Positions 33,862-45,193 of a stretch of DNA of 64,000 bases are shown here, in pieces. Position 1 is the first letter of the stretch. Each line of letters begins with the position of its first letter. The position numbers were made by a program, and so were the translations under genes. The stretch is from positions 158,479,741-158,543,740 of the forward strand of contig CM041465.1 of NCBI GenBank assembly GCA_023213395.1. Reading direction: 5' to 3'. The notes beneath the pieces were generated by a model, which worked only from the letters and a program-made list of their open reading frames with translations, was not told the DNA's origin and did no database searches. Origin of the DNA: Cycas panzhihuaensis (taxonomy: Eukaryota > Cycadophyta).

Positions 33862-34700
33862 ATGGTCGCCATAAACATGCTAAATGCATGCACTATTCGA
33901 TTAACGAGGACAAGATAATTATCAAGAATGGAAGAGACTCACTCGAACTTGCTAATCATGAGCAATTTTGGAGTTATGTTTCGGGAGATTACCACGACCA
34001 AAGACTGCTACCAATGGGAATATTCTTGTGCAACCCGATGATGCTTTGCTTGGGAAGCCAAAGATGAAAGTGCTTTGGCATTCCTTCACATGATTGTTGA
34101 TGTACATGTAGATCGAATATTCTTTGGTGCTAACACTTCTAAGGAAGCTTGGGACACCTTGTCCTCATTGTATGAAAGGCGAGATCAAGCTCGCATTTTA
34201 ATGGTTAAAGCAAAATTGTATTCTATTAAGTTTATCAAGCCCATGTCGGCTTTTCTTTCCTCCATCAAGGAGGTATGTAATGAACTGAATACACTTGGAA
34301 GTCCAGCAACGAGGGATGAATTGATTACATCCATCACCAAAGCCTTACCAAAAGACTACAATGGCTTTATTTCGTCTACTACAAGAGATGGTTCCCTCAA
34401 AACTATGACATTCAACGAATTTGAAAGTCTGCTACTTCAAGAAGAACAAATCTACACTAAGCATAATGAGGAGGGACCATCTACATCAGGTGCATTCACG
34501 GCCAATTCAAAGGCCAAACAACAACCCAAACACACTTTCAAAGCGGCTTGGGAACATGAACATTGGATCTTCAAGGACCAATGTTGTATGTCATTATTGG
34601 CAAACACCGCCACATCGCTTTTGAAGTGTCGAAAAAGCAAGTAGATCTCGCCAACAATGCACCACGCCAGGTGCCAACAACGGCCCGGCCACCGGCGGTG
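33862..34700 (+). pseudogene. Copia B Gag
   Basis: The start matches A (MVAINMLNACTIRL) but is frameshifted within 20 codons. The open part 34075-34644 has AFLHMIVDVHVDR, SKEAWDTLSSLYERRDQARIL, FLSSIKEVCNELNTLGSPATRDEL and FNEFESLLLQEEQ. The knuckle region reads VCHYWQTPPH where A has an intact CCHC, so two zinc-binding residues are lost. The Gln-rich stretch of A is replaced by a GC-rich block (34640-34800). Confidence 0.85.
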
Positions 34701-35240
34701 ACGGCGGCAGAAGCCCACGTCGATGGTACAAGCGGCCGGTTTCAACAGCGGAAGAACAACCCCCTCGACCAAATCGCGGTGCCTAGCGAGGGGGTCAAAG
34801 GCGAAGGGAGGCTTGAGGTGGCAATCAACGCCACTCTAATCAGTTTGCAGATGAAGACAAACTGTTTTGTGCATATCAGACATTCAAGGTTGATGAAACT
34901 TGGATTATTGATTCTGGAGCTTCACAACACGATCGAAGTAAAGAGCTCATCACCAACATCAAGGAAGGCAAAGGTCAATCAGTGACCTTTGGGAATAATC
35001 AATCTACCAAAATTTCTGGAGTAGGCACAATCACTCCATTTTTTTCCTCATCAAATCCTTCCTCCACATTTCCCAATGGCAATGCCTATTTAATACCTTC
35101 AATGGACAAAAATTTACTATCTCATTAGCCGATTGGAGAAGGAAGAGATGAGTATATTGTTGGAAAAGGGGAAATGTATAATTAGTGAGAAAGAAGAGGA
35201 AGTAGTAGGTGTTGGGTATGAGGATGAAGGGGTGTAGAAG
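34701..35240 (+). pseudogene. Copia B protease and start of GAG-pre-integrase
   Basis: The active site WIIDSGASQH is readable at about 34898-34930, then VTFGNNQST, FPNGNAYLIPSMDKNLLS and a stop at about 35127. The region to 35240 is broken by several stops. Confidence 0.8.
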
Positions 35241-36447
35241 TTGGATGGAAATAATATAGCACTTGATTCTGCTTACTCTGGTTCCATTGTCACTCCTTAC
35301 TTGTCCAAGATGCAACTTTGGCATCAACGTCTAGGCCATTTGAGCTTAGACAATTTGAGGCAGATGATCAACAAGAACATGGTACATGGGCTTCCTAAGA
35401 TTTATGGAACGAAATGTCTTTGCGAAGCGTGTATTATGGGAACTCAACATCGCTTGCCTTTCCCTAAAGGCAAAGCGTGGCGTGCATCACATCCTCTGCA
35501 GCTAGTACATTCGGATTTGTGTGGACCTATGTCCACATCATCTTTTGGAGGAGCTTTGTATTATATCTCCTTCATTGATGATTTTTCTCACAAAGTTTGG
35601 GTTTACTTCATGAAACACAAATCTGAAGCATTTTCCAAGTTCAAAGAATTCAAACTTGAAGTGGAAAATGAGTCCGCCATTCAATCAAAACATTCAGATG
35701 GACAATGGAGGTGAATTTACATCAAATGAATTCACCCAATACTACAAGGATAATGGCATTCGGAGACAACTGACGATACCTCACACTCCTCAACAAAATG
35801 GAGTCTCTGAACGGATGAACAGAACTTTGGCCAATAAAGCCAAAGCTACGATGCATGCACAAGGACTCACTCGAGCTTACTGGGCAGAAGCATTTCACAC
35901 AGCTGCCTATGTGGCCAATCGCAGTCCTACTACAGCAATCACCAACATGACACCCGAGGAGGCATGGTCTAGCAAAAAGCCTACTGTCAGCCATTTGAGG
36001 ACTTTTGGGTGCACTGCATATATGCACATTCCCGATCAGCAAAGGAAGAAATTAGACAAGCATAGTCTAAAATGCATCTTTGTAGGTTATGCCATTCACA
36101 GCAAAGCCTACAAGTTGTATGATCCTATAGGGAAGAAAATGCATCTCTCAAGAGATGTCATCTTTGCTGAAGAAGATCATAAGGAGGTGCAAACAGCATC
36201 CATGCAACCTCACATTGACAAAGGCAAGAAGATTCTTGAGGCCTTCCTTCCCTCTCAATCCTCTACACCATGTTCATCATCTGCACCATGTGGACCGTCT
36301 ACTTCAACTGAATTTGCTCCACTTGATCCAAGCACATCTTCTGTTGACCAACCACTTACACCAGAAGATCTTGAGGTTCAAGTAACTTCAATTCAAAAGT
36401 TACCCGAATGGTACACACAAAGCGATTCGGGGCGGTCACATCATTGA
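35241..36447 (+). pseudogene. Copia B GAG-pre-integrase and integrase
   Basis: The open frame 35241-35714 has MQLWHQRLGHLSLDNLRQM, CLCEACIMGTQHRLPF, LVHSDLCGPMSTSSF and FIDDFSHKVWVYF. After a one-base shift, 35656-36447 gives DNGGEFTSNEFTQ, HTPQQNGVSERMNRTLANKAK, YWAEAFHTAAYVANRSPT, CIFVGYAIHSKAYKLYDP and a Ser/Thr/Pro linker. The catalytic residues are readable; only the frame break separates the halves. Confidence 0.9.
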
Positions 36448-37206
36448 AGGAAAACGTCCATCTAAATATCGTGACAAACCAATTATGCACTTATGGTGAA
36501 GTGCTTTGTGTTGATGAGCCTTCCACTTTTGAGGAGGCTTCTAAAAATGAAAATTGGAAGGTGCCATGGATGAAGAAATCCATTCTATTGAAAAGAATGG
36601 TACTTAGAATTTGGTTGAATTGCCTAAACACAAGCAGTAATCGTTGCAAATGGGTCTACAAGACCAAATTCCATTCGATGGTTCACTTAAAAGCGTAAAG
36701 CACGCCTTGTCGAAAAAGGTTTTAAACAAAAGAAGGCATAGATTATGAAGAAACTTTTGCACCGATTGGCGAACATGAATACCATCGGACTTCTCTTGGC
36801 CTTAGGCTCAATGCAAATGGCACATTTACGGATGGACGTGAAGAGCGTCTTTCTTAATGGCGATCTTCAGGAGGAGGTGTATTTGGAGCAACCTCCCGGA
36901 TACAAAATACAAGGCAAGGAGCATCTTGTATATCGCCTAAAATAGGCATTATATGGCTTGAAGCAAGCTCCAAGTCCATGGTACTCAAAGATCGATGACT
37001 ACTTCTTGAGACATGGGTTTCATCGATCTACTTCAGATCCTAATCTGTATATAAAAAATGGAAAAAACCATGTAATTTTTGTTGCCTTGTATGTAGATGA
37101 CTTAGTGATCACTGGTAGTGACACTAAGATGATTCATATTCTCCAAGATGATTTGAAGAGAAGTTTTGAGATAGCGGATCTTGGACTTCTCCATTATTTT
37201 TAGGCT
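36448..37206 (+). pseudogene. Copia B reverse transcriptase
   Basis: Pieces in three frames: RCKWVYKTKFHSM (about 36645-36680), NMNTIGLLLALG ... RMDVKSVFLNGDLQEEVYLEQPPGY (36745-36945), a stop at 36943, GLKQAPSPWYSKIDDYFLRHGF, the catalytic LYVDDLVITG (YVDD at 37090-37101) and LGLLHYF before a TAG at 37201. Confidence 0.88.
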
Positions 37207-37983
37207 TTGAGATATGGCAACAAAGCTATATCTTCATCTCCCAAGCGAAATATTCTTGGGACATTTTGCGTGATTCGGGATGCACGATCGCAAAAGCCTA
37301 CACCTATGGAGAATGGATCTAAGCTTACTCTCAATGAGGAAGTTGCACCAGCAGATCCCACTCTTTACCGGCAGTTGATTGGGAGTCTCATTTATCTCAC
37401 CAACACTCGGGCGGATATTTCATTTGCTATTGGGATTTGCTCATGTTACATGTCTCAACCCAATCAGATACACTAGAATGCGATAGCGCATACTTAAGTA
37501 CATCAAAGGCACATTACAAAGATGGCCTTGAGTATGCACATAATGAGAACTTCACACTGGAAGGGTTTTTTGATTCTGATTGGGCAGGTTGCCAAGATAG
37601 CAGGAGATCAACCTCGGGATCTTGTTTTCCCTCGGTTCGGATTGTTTCGTGGAGTTGCAAGAAGCAACCCAATGTTACCTTGTCCTCCACCAAGGCAGTA
37701 CAAAGGCTGCGTCGGCCTGACTTGTGAGGCTATCGCTCTGACAGTTCTTGGGGAACTTGGACTTGAGCAAGGTCACCCCACCAGGATACATTGCGACAAT
37801 CAAAGTGTGCTCAAGTTAGCTAAGAATCCAATCTTTCATGCGCAGACAAAACACATCGAGGTTCACCATCACTTCATCAGAGAACATGTTCAAAATTGTG
37901 AGATCAACCTCCGATCTGAGACTCTGAGAGGAGGCGGACAAGAAACATCTTTACCAAGCCTCTTGGTAGAGACAAGTTTGTAA
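37207..37983 (+). pseudogene. Copia B RNase H
   Basis: TPMENGSKLTLNEEVAPADPTLYRQLIGS and LTNTRADISFAIGI (37280-37460) are followed by FTLEGFFDSDWAGCQDSRRSTSG (37540-37620) and KKQPNVTLSSTK. A frame change leads to GELGLEQGHPTRIHCDNQSVLKLAKNPIF and HIEVHHHFIREHVQN (37740-37920). The catalytic Asp in FDSDW is kept, unlike in A. At least three frame breaks. Confidence 0.85.
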
Positions 37984-38035
37984 AATTCGAGAGATGGTCT
38001 TGGTGTCAGGCTTAACATTGTAAGCGATGAAGGGG

Positions 38036-38589
38036 TGTTAAACCTTATGTTTAAATGTTAAGTTAATGTACTTTTATTTTTCATGTAATATATGCACTTT
38101 TTACTTTAGGGGTGACTTATCACTTAAGTGATAAAGTGCACACCCACATTCTTTCTAGTGACACAACGTTGTCACTAAAGGGTCAAATGGACCCTCATGC
38201 ACTTTTGCTCACATGAGAGCCCAAAAGGACACATGTCCAACATGCAAGGCATGTATCTTGGATGTTTGACACTTGTCAAACAACCAAGGCCTTAGGTGTC
38301 TCATTTCACTCTATATAATGAGACCTCTCCTCATTGTCTCACACAAGAGTTGGAGCTGTATTGTTATGCTATCAGTTTGCTAATCAAACTGTTCATTCTT
38401 GGGAGGTTGGACCAATTCCAACTCCACATATTGAGTATCATTTTCTCTTGCTCCTTCATTCATGTTTTGTCTCTTTGCTTTCTCTTTGCCTTGAGTTTAT
38501 TATACTTGTTTATATTTCTGCAACTAGAACTAGAGTGATGCTAGTTTCTAGATCTAGGGACTGTTGAGGCCATCTAGCCTCTTTTCACA
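38036..38589 (+). repeat. 3' LTR of B
   Basis: 554 bp following GATGAAGGGG. It is nearly identical to 31610-32165; changes include a short replaced segment near 38356 and 38388. ATAAC follows it. Confidence 0.93.
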
Positions 38590-38594
38590 ATAAC

Positions 38595-40696
38595 TTGGAA
38601 AATCAAAGCTTTCGTCGCTTAAGTTCCACCTTCTAACGAAACCAACAGTTCTGATCTTACTAGAAGATCCAACAACTGAATGGAATGATGAGGGGTGGAG
38701 GACTAGGCTATGGAGTTGGTCCAACCCTGATCTATAGAGGAGATCCAACAGTTGGCCAAGTTAAATCTAGGACAAGGCTGGTAGGGTTGATCTGCATGGA
38801 CATACCATGCTTTCCTTGGGATTCACAGCCCCAATAACACCCTTTTCTAACCTCCTTTCCTTCAAGCAACCTTAATTGTCGTTACCTTGGCCAAATGCAG
38901 TCATTTGGTCCCCTAGAGAATGCACCAAGCTTAAGGTTATTTCAGAGGCAAGGTTTGAACATTTTTCGGGCCCCTCCAACAAAATTTTTAAGTCACTTTT
39001 AGAAGGTTAAAGTGAACTTAAGATTTATTTTTACTTGGATGATGTACTTATGAAAGTGCTTGATTAAGCTTACAATAAAAAGAGGCTTCAAAAAGAGGCA
39101 AATTTAGTACATCAATATGAACACTTAAAGTGTTGTTACAATGAGCACTTAAAGAAGTGTAGTGCTTATGTAGATCCAAGTTAAAAAACAGATGCTTGAG
39201 TATAATGAGTTTTGCAAGAAAAGTACTTTGAAAATGTGCTTAAGTACTCAATGAAGCAAAGCAAAACCTTGTGATGAAGATACAAATGGGTTCCTTTTAA
39301 TGCTCAAAAGTGAAGCTAAGAGAACCACTTGCAAAATAGGACACCAAGCACCAAGTGTTGGGACTTTAAAATAGTCCCAACGATCAAAAAAATGAAGTGA
39401 TTTTATTAAGTACAAAGTATTTTTTAGCCCTTTTTGTGACTAAGAGCAATAGGTCACCATGCAAGGTGCCTTAAAAGAAGTGTTTGAAATAGTGATAAAT
39501 ATCACTTTTACAATGTGCAAACACTTAGAATCACTTCACCTAAGCCAATTAACACTTATACAACATTAATTAAGTGTTAAAAAAAAGCTTAAAGAGCCAA
39601 AAACAGAGGTTGAAATTCAAATTTTTCGCAACTTGAGCAATAAGGACACCACGCAGGGAACCTTAATAAGCACTAAAAATAGTGAAAATTTTCACTTAAT
39701 GATGATAATGGTGCTTAGAAATTACTTGTTTGAATCACTTATCACATTTGCAAAAAAAAATTTATGTGTGTAGTGCACTCACAAAGTAAAGAAAAACAAG
39801 GCTTATTAATGACAAAATGACTTTTAGATAATATAAAGTAACAACCTTTAGAAATAAGAATTGAAAAAATGAATATTCAGAGAAATATTCTTAAAAGTAT
39901 AACATAAGGTTCAAAAATCAAAAGTTTGATTTGAATTTTTTCAAAAAAAAATCGTTCATGGCAGCGTGACTTGGGCGGCTACCGTGGACACGCAAATGAT
40001 GAGAACAGCGTGTAGAGACCTCTGTTTGTGCTGAAAATTTAGGAGGAGGGGTGCCCAAGTGGTATCCAACTCCCTCTAAAATCTCAAGGCTTTTTATCAA
40101 GTGTGCAGAGAGCTGCAAGTAATTGAAGTTATGGCTGGTTACACATCATTGAGAAAGGAAAACTGGAGTTGTACAGTTGTCCAGGGTTTTAAACCCTCGT
40201 ATTAATCACTAAAACTCTTCCCTTAAGTGCCTTTCTGGTGCATGCGGGGTCGAGATGTGGACAGCCAACTTGATATGAGAAAAAAGAGTGAAAAACAGTA
40301 ATGTTTTGTGCTTTTTGAGTGGAGTTTCAAGGCTGAAAATGCCCAGACATTGATCCACAGCCTGCAAGGGGCCTCAAACTTCAAGTAAATTCAGTCTGAG
40401 AGCTTCAAATGGCTGGAGAATAGCTCAGCACCCAAATGTGAGAAAAAAATTAGCTAAAAAATGCTGATTTTAGTAGAAAAATTACAAAAAAATGAGTAAA
40501 CTTGCCCAGATTTGAGGAACAACTGATACAAATTGATTGCAAAACAGTTATGAACCTCACAAAATGCTTACAAAGCTGATTTGTAGTCACAAAGTGATCT
40601 AATATCTCAGATCTGCCTCTTGTCTCTGAAAAATAATTTTTTCTTGAAGAAAAATTAAAGAAAAAGCACTATTTTTGAAGAAAATAGTGTTGCACC
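38595..40696 (-). other. 5' leader of A (displaced part)
   Basis: On the minus strand this matches the leader of B piecewise (for example 38600-38770 against 33650-33840). It carries the same hairpin (39357-39381) and AAGGCACCTTGCATGGTGACC-type blocks (39452-39472 and 39643-39665). No ORF of note; 39918-40118 shows no motif. It ends abruptly at 40696, short of any PBS or LTR. Confidence 0.8.
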
Positions 40697-41934
40697 CTTA
40701 TATCAATTACTATCACTGGCTTGGTATAACTTGCAACAATGAAGGCCTTAGGGCTTCACCTTCCAAAATTAGAACCTCAATCTAGCACTCGGCTCTACAG
40801 AGCCACCTCCACACACATCAAAAAAATGGTGAACCTGCACAAGGTTGAACTTGACAAGCAACTTGCTCTGATACCATGTTAAAATATTCAATGGAGATCA
40901 TTCAATATTAAGAACAATGGAACAAGTATCATGAACATATGAAAATAGCATTAACTCATAACCACAATGTCTACATCATAACAACACCACAATAATCTCC
41001 ATTTTCACTTAATGTTTACTACTCTACCTCATTCACTTATTTATACATCATAACTGAGAATATGTAGGATAAGGTGTGTTACATGTGGGACTATTAACCT
41101 CTAACACAATTAATGACATAACACCTATTAATTGACCAATAAACTATAGACTACCTACTTGCACAAATGTTCATTACAATAATATTACAATATGTGACCC
41201 TCTAAAATCTAACAATTGTAGCATTTCACCCAGATACTAGCCAACTTCTCTTTATTCTCTCTTTATTAGGCTGGCTTCTACTTTCATAAAATTGACTTCT
41301 ATCTATATCATTCATTCCATTTATATATAAGGCATCCTACCCTTATTTGTACATCATCTTGTAAGAAGTTGCTCAGGCTCTTGAAGTTGTGTTCCTAGTT
41401 GGGACTGTTATTCGGATGACACCTTGCCTCAAAGAGGGTATGTTTTGTAATATTCATTATTGTAAGCCTTGAACATATGTATGAGTAATCTCAAATTACT
41501 TTATCTTTATGGTCAAAAAATCCTGCGAATACTTTGAGTTCCGTTCATTATTGTTATTGTCATTATATTTTGTGGTAAATTTGGAAATTGCACTACAAAA
41601 TAGTGTAAGTCTATATTGAATTGGTGTGAATCCCTATTGGGATTCCCACAAGTGGTATTAGAGCCGCATTAAAGATCCATAATCGTATAAGATAACTGTG
41701 ATCGCATTAAGTTGGACTATCTCAACATGGTAAAGTGCACTCGCTCTCAAGTTTACCTTTTGTTTTTTATCCATAGAGTCCCTACATGTGTTGGCTATTT
41801 GAAGGGCATTCCACTCACTACGGCTATCCATTGAAAGCAAAGTCCTGGGCATTCCCCACTGTGGGCAACTAATGTCGAAGCCTTACATACCACTTCTAGA
41901 CCATGCATGATTAACCCTTGCATAGACTAAGAGT
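40697..41934. repeat. Duplicated segment S, copy 2 (empty site of A)
   Basis: It repeats 25583-26820 over the same length, including the Q-type PBS (40865-40876), LTR (40877-41214), ATTGT (41215-41219), and the K LTR end (41650) and PBS (41653-41664). At its right edge, GACTAAGAGT continues directly into TGTTTCAAGG, whereas in copy 1 the LTR of A follows. Copy 2 therefore keeps the uninterrupted target. Confidence 0.9.
40877..41214 (-). repeat. Third copy of the Q-type LTR
   Basis: About 338 bp within duplicated segment S, copied with its neighbours and not separately inserted. It differs from 25763-26099 by a few bases (for example CACTTAATG against CACTAATG). Confidence 0.9.
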
Positions 41935-43240
41935 TGTTTCAAGGAGACACAATGCACCAAACATATATGATTCCCGAAGTTAATTGGTCAAAGATCATTA
42001 ATATCATTCCACAGATATATAAAGGCACGATTATCAAACATCATAGGTGCAGACAAGAGTTGTCAAACATTCCAAGGACGAAGAAAATGTGCTAGATGCA
42101 AAAGCATTCTAGGAGGGAGATATTGGAATTAAATATATCATAATTGAGTGTAATATTGTTGGGGTAAAATTTGATACCTGGGAGATTTTGGATAATAGAA
42201 ATTTAGGAGTGCATGCTTATCCTAACTTGAGGAATGCAAGAACACATCAACAAATGAGCATACAGTGAAACACATGACAGAAAATAGTGGAAAAGGCCAA
42301 AACAAAACTCTCAAGGAATGCATGATAGCTTGCATTCCGGAACAAAATGCAACATAGCTTGGAACGCATGCAAAATACATAATGAGGAACGCATGGAATA
42401 CATGCCCAAATCAAAGTTGTACATTCCAGAGATATTGACATCATCCTTAGTGATACATTTGTACGATCGTATTGATGAAAAAAGGCGTTAAGAAGCATAA
42501 TTAATGTGTATGAAGTGAAAAGGTGTAATTTAGTGTAAAAATATACGATTGTGACCAAAAGTCACAATCGTTCCTCAAAAAGGCACACATAGTATATTTA
42601 TTGTCATTCTTTCACCATTTCAATGGTGAGAGCCGAGTAACTGAGTCTGTATTATGCTGTCAAAGGTGAGAGCCAAGTATTTGGATCAAATGTCATGTTT
42701 CGTATGGAACACATATGGAATGGTTCCCAAAAGTGATGTAAAGCTAGTAGATATTGATATTGCTTAATAAAATAATGAGTCACATGGAAATATTGTGTAT
42801 CTTGTGCATAATTGTGATTGAATCATGAATTTATATTGACATGATGGCATGGTGATAATGTTATGATGATGTGTTGTTATGATGTATGTGTGATGTATGA
42901 TGACATTGCTCTATTGACCAAGCCCTAACTAGACTACCAGACAGTGACCCAATTGACAAGGGTACTTTCATAAGGCAAAAGTAGGAGTCAACAAATATTA
43001 GTGATAATTAATCACTAGTGATTGTCATATCATTCCACTATGTGTCACGCTATCTGCCCGCACCTAGTTGGGTCGAGATGTCGACAAGGAATCTGGTCGA
43101 TCTGTCGATGTAAGGAATTTGGGTCAAGATGTCCACAAGGAGTCTAGTCGGCCTGTCGACACCATAAGAATGATTACCATCGACATGATAGGAGTCGAAT
43201 GAATGTAGAGTCGTGTGGTGTGAATAGTTTGTCGATATGT
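41935..43240. other. Element interior end, LTR start and unassigned sequence
   Basis: No ORF. A purine tract (AGGAGGGAGA, 42111-42120) followed by TATTGGAATTAAATATATC looks like the 3' end of an element and the start of its LTR. Two perfect hairpins occur (42315-42338 and 42545-42571). GGAATGCAT/GGAACGCAT words recur at 42230-42390. A 51-bp tandem pair lies at 43070-43171. The LTR end could not be placed. Confidence 0.4.
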
Positions 43241-43252
43241 CTTTGTTGATGT

Positions 43253-43360
43253 GTAGACTTAAAGCAGTTATCAGTGCCAAGTCAACTTAAGGCGGTTATC
43301 ATCAACGAGTCGACCTAAGGCAATTATCATCTGCAAGCCAACTTAAGGCGGTTACAAGAG
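43253..43360 (+). repeat. 28-bp tandem repeats upstream of the D TATA box
   Basis: Four units begin at 43253, 43281, 43309 and 43337 and share ACTTAAGGCGGTTATCATC with substitutions; the last is truncated. A TATA box (TATAAAAA, 43366-43373) follows at once. The position inside the LTR promoter suggests an upstream activating array. Confidence 0.85.
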
Positions 43361-43487
43361 TCTGTTATAAAAAGGGCATGTACATTTTTGTTTAGCAAAT
43401 TTTTTTTTTTGAAAAATGATATAAAAAGGTATCTCTCAATACCAACTATTTCTAGCAATAATACTTTGTAAAGTATTTTTTCTTTCA

Positions 43488-43499
43488 TGGTATCAGAGC
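43488..43499 (+). promoter_or_regulatory. Primer-binding site of copia D
   Basis: TGGTATCAGAGC follows directly after CTTTCA, the LTR end at 43487. The start of the D LTR was not identified. Confidence 0.88.
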
Positions 43500-43673
43500 A
43501 GGAGTTCTGTTAGAGTTCTAAGAGTTCTTGTTTTTTAAGTCACGAAGAAGATAGTAAAAAAGAGTGAAGACAAAATTCTTATTTTTTGGTGGTGTTTGGC
43601 CATTTTTCAACAATTTGCAGGTTTGAAAACATTTTATTGAAGATCTCTTTCAAAATACTTACTTGATTCGAGA

Positions 43674-44925
43674 TGGTTGCCCTGAATGAATAGGATAAGC
43701 TGACTACAACAAATTATCATGTTTGGAAGATCAAAATAGAGAGCATGTTGAGAGCAAAAAATGCCTGAGATATAGCCACAGGAAGGGATAAAAGACCTAC
43801 TAATGTTGCTAACCAGACTAGTATGACAAGAACAATTCAAGTGTAGTAATTCTAAAATTGTCCATCTCAGACTCTTTATTAGTGTCTATTGAAGGATTAA
43901 AATCTTGTGAAGACCTCTAAAAGGTACTCGTCAATCTTTACAGTCAAAAAAATAAAGCTAGAATTGTAGCTTTAAAAGAAGAATTATATAAATTTCACAT
44001 GAAGGAGAAAGAGAATGTTTCAGAATTTATCCATAAAGTCACATCAATAAAAAATGATTTGAGTAATGCTAAAGCAAATCTTCTAGAGCCAGAACATGTA
44101 CAAATGATTGGAAATAAGCTTCCAAAGTCTTATGACAATATGGTAAATTCAATAACTAATAACAATCAAGCAATGACAATGTCTCTTGAAACGTTAACAG
44201 GTCTTCTACTCAGGCAAGAACAAAAAAGTAAACAATACGAGGAAGAGAAAGAGATTGAAGAATCTTTTTTGTCCAAACTCAATTTTTGTACTAAAGGACA
44301 AGGACAACCTGCATTCAGAGGTCATAACCAAGCCTTTGTCTCTAGAGATCAACCTAGAGAAAAATGGCAAGATAGAGGAGGCAAAGGAAGACCGACTCCA
44401 CCGAAAGACTCTAGAGTCTGTTTCCATTATGGAAGTCCTAGACACTTCTCCAACAATTATAGAGTTTTCAATGTGTGCTACCATTGTGGATAGGGAGGAC
44501 ACTATACTTACTAGTGTTCTCAAAGGCGAGCCAAAATTCAAAGAGGGAAAGGACCTGTAGGAAATTACAGCAAAGAACAAAATAATTTTGAAGAACATGA
44601 AGAAAAAGAGACAGCCTACATAGTTGCACTTGTTGCCTGCACCAAAGATGAAGATGTCTAGTACATTGATTCAGGGGCATCTGATCACATGAAAAGTCAA
44701 AGAGAGTGGTTTGAATCTTTGAAGCCATATATATTCTCTCAATAAGTCAATCGAATTAGGGAATAAATATCCCCTTAACATTCAAGGCATTGGAGTAAAA
44801 ATAGTTATCAAGGAAAAGTGCTAAAAGTGGGCAATGTTCTTTTCATTCTAGGGCTGAAGAAAAACTTGCTCTCAGTCTCTCAACTTGAAAAGAAAAGGTC
44901 AAGGACAATCTTTGATGGAAGCAAC
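43674..44925 (+). pseudogene. Copia D Gag and protease
   Basis: The start (MVALNE, stop, DKLTTTNYHVWKIKIESMLRA) is followed by stops at a position for Gln and at one for Trp. The open part 43999-44493 has FIHKVTSIKNDLSNA and LETLTGLLLRQEQ and a knuckle reading CFHYGSPRHFSNNY, in which two of the three cysteines are Tyr. The protease motif YIDSGASDHM (about 44661-44690) has an intact D-S-G. LKKNLLSVSQLEKK (44850-44895) is the last recognisable segment. Confidence 0.85.
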
Positions 44926-44929
44926 AAGG

Positions 44930-45179
44930 GCCACAATGGCAAACCACAAGAGCCAAGAAGCCTCCTTTTTTTTTTGCTCACAATGTTAGCTTCTTCAAAT
45001 ACAAGATTTGTAGGCTTAAGTACCATAAATCCCTTCAATAACAAAATAAACAGATCATCATTCAATAAAAACTTTCAAGAAATTACTTCTTACTCCTGTT
45101 GGATCGCCTTCGTATGGCTAAGGTCGTCACTAAGGCTGGAGTAAAATAACGCCTGAATTTGCTCCTCAAAATCCAATGC
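44930..45179 (-). other. Leader fragment of element E
   Basis: On the minus strand CCTTAG-CCATA-CGAAGG and its surroundings (45085-45130) match the post-PBS part of the B and C leaders. The rest has no ORF. An 11-nt T run is at 44968-44978. Confidence 0.6.
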
Positions 45180-45191
45180 TCTTATACCAAA
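45180..45191 (-). promoter_or_regulatory. Primer-binding site of E
   Basis: The minus strand reads TGGTATAAGAGC, one change from the usual site, 2 bp from the LTR. Confidence 0.75.
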
Positions 45192-45193
45192 TT

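Larger units (their letters stand above)
31610..38589 (+). mobile_element. Copia element B, full length, inserted in A
   Basis: B is 6980 bp, with LTRs at 31610-32165 and 38036-38589 and a perfect ATAAC target duplication (31605-31609 and 38590-38594). It has a PBS, a 1.7 kb leader, gag, protease, integrase, reverse transcriptase, RNase H and 3' LTR in order. The LTRs differ by roughly 15 positions over 555 bp by eye. It belongs to the same family as A, into which it inserted in the opposite orientation, and its coding part is more decayed. Confidence 0.95.
26821..40696 (-). mobile_element. Copia element A, 5' LTR missing, split by B
   Basis: The minus strand reads leader (40696-38595), then gag, protease, integrase, reverse transcriptase and RNase H (31575 down to 27420), then polypurine tract and 3' LTR (26821-27371). 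Element B (31610-38589) sits in the leader 35 bp upstream of the gag start. The 5' LTR and PBS are gone; the leader abuts a second copy of the upstream flank at 40697. Coding regions are the best preserved among the copia copies here, yet they still carry frameshifts and stops. Confidence 0.9.
43488..44930 (+). mobile_element. Copia element D, 3' truncated
   Basis: PBS, short leader, gag and protease of the H/F/G lineage. The element stops inside the pre-integrase region at about 44925, where sequence belonging to the leader of E (opposite strand) begins. Integrase, polymerase and the 3' LTR are absent. Confidence 0.85.

Noticed and set aside
43253-43360. CRISPR-like regular repeats
   Set aside because: The units are contiguous 28-bp tandem copies without spacers, inside a plant LTR promoter.
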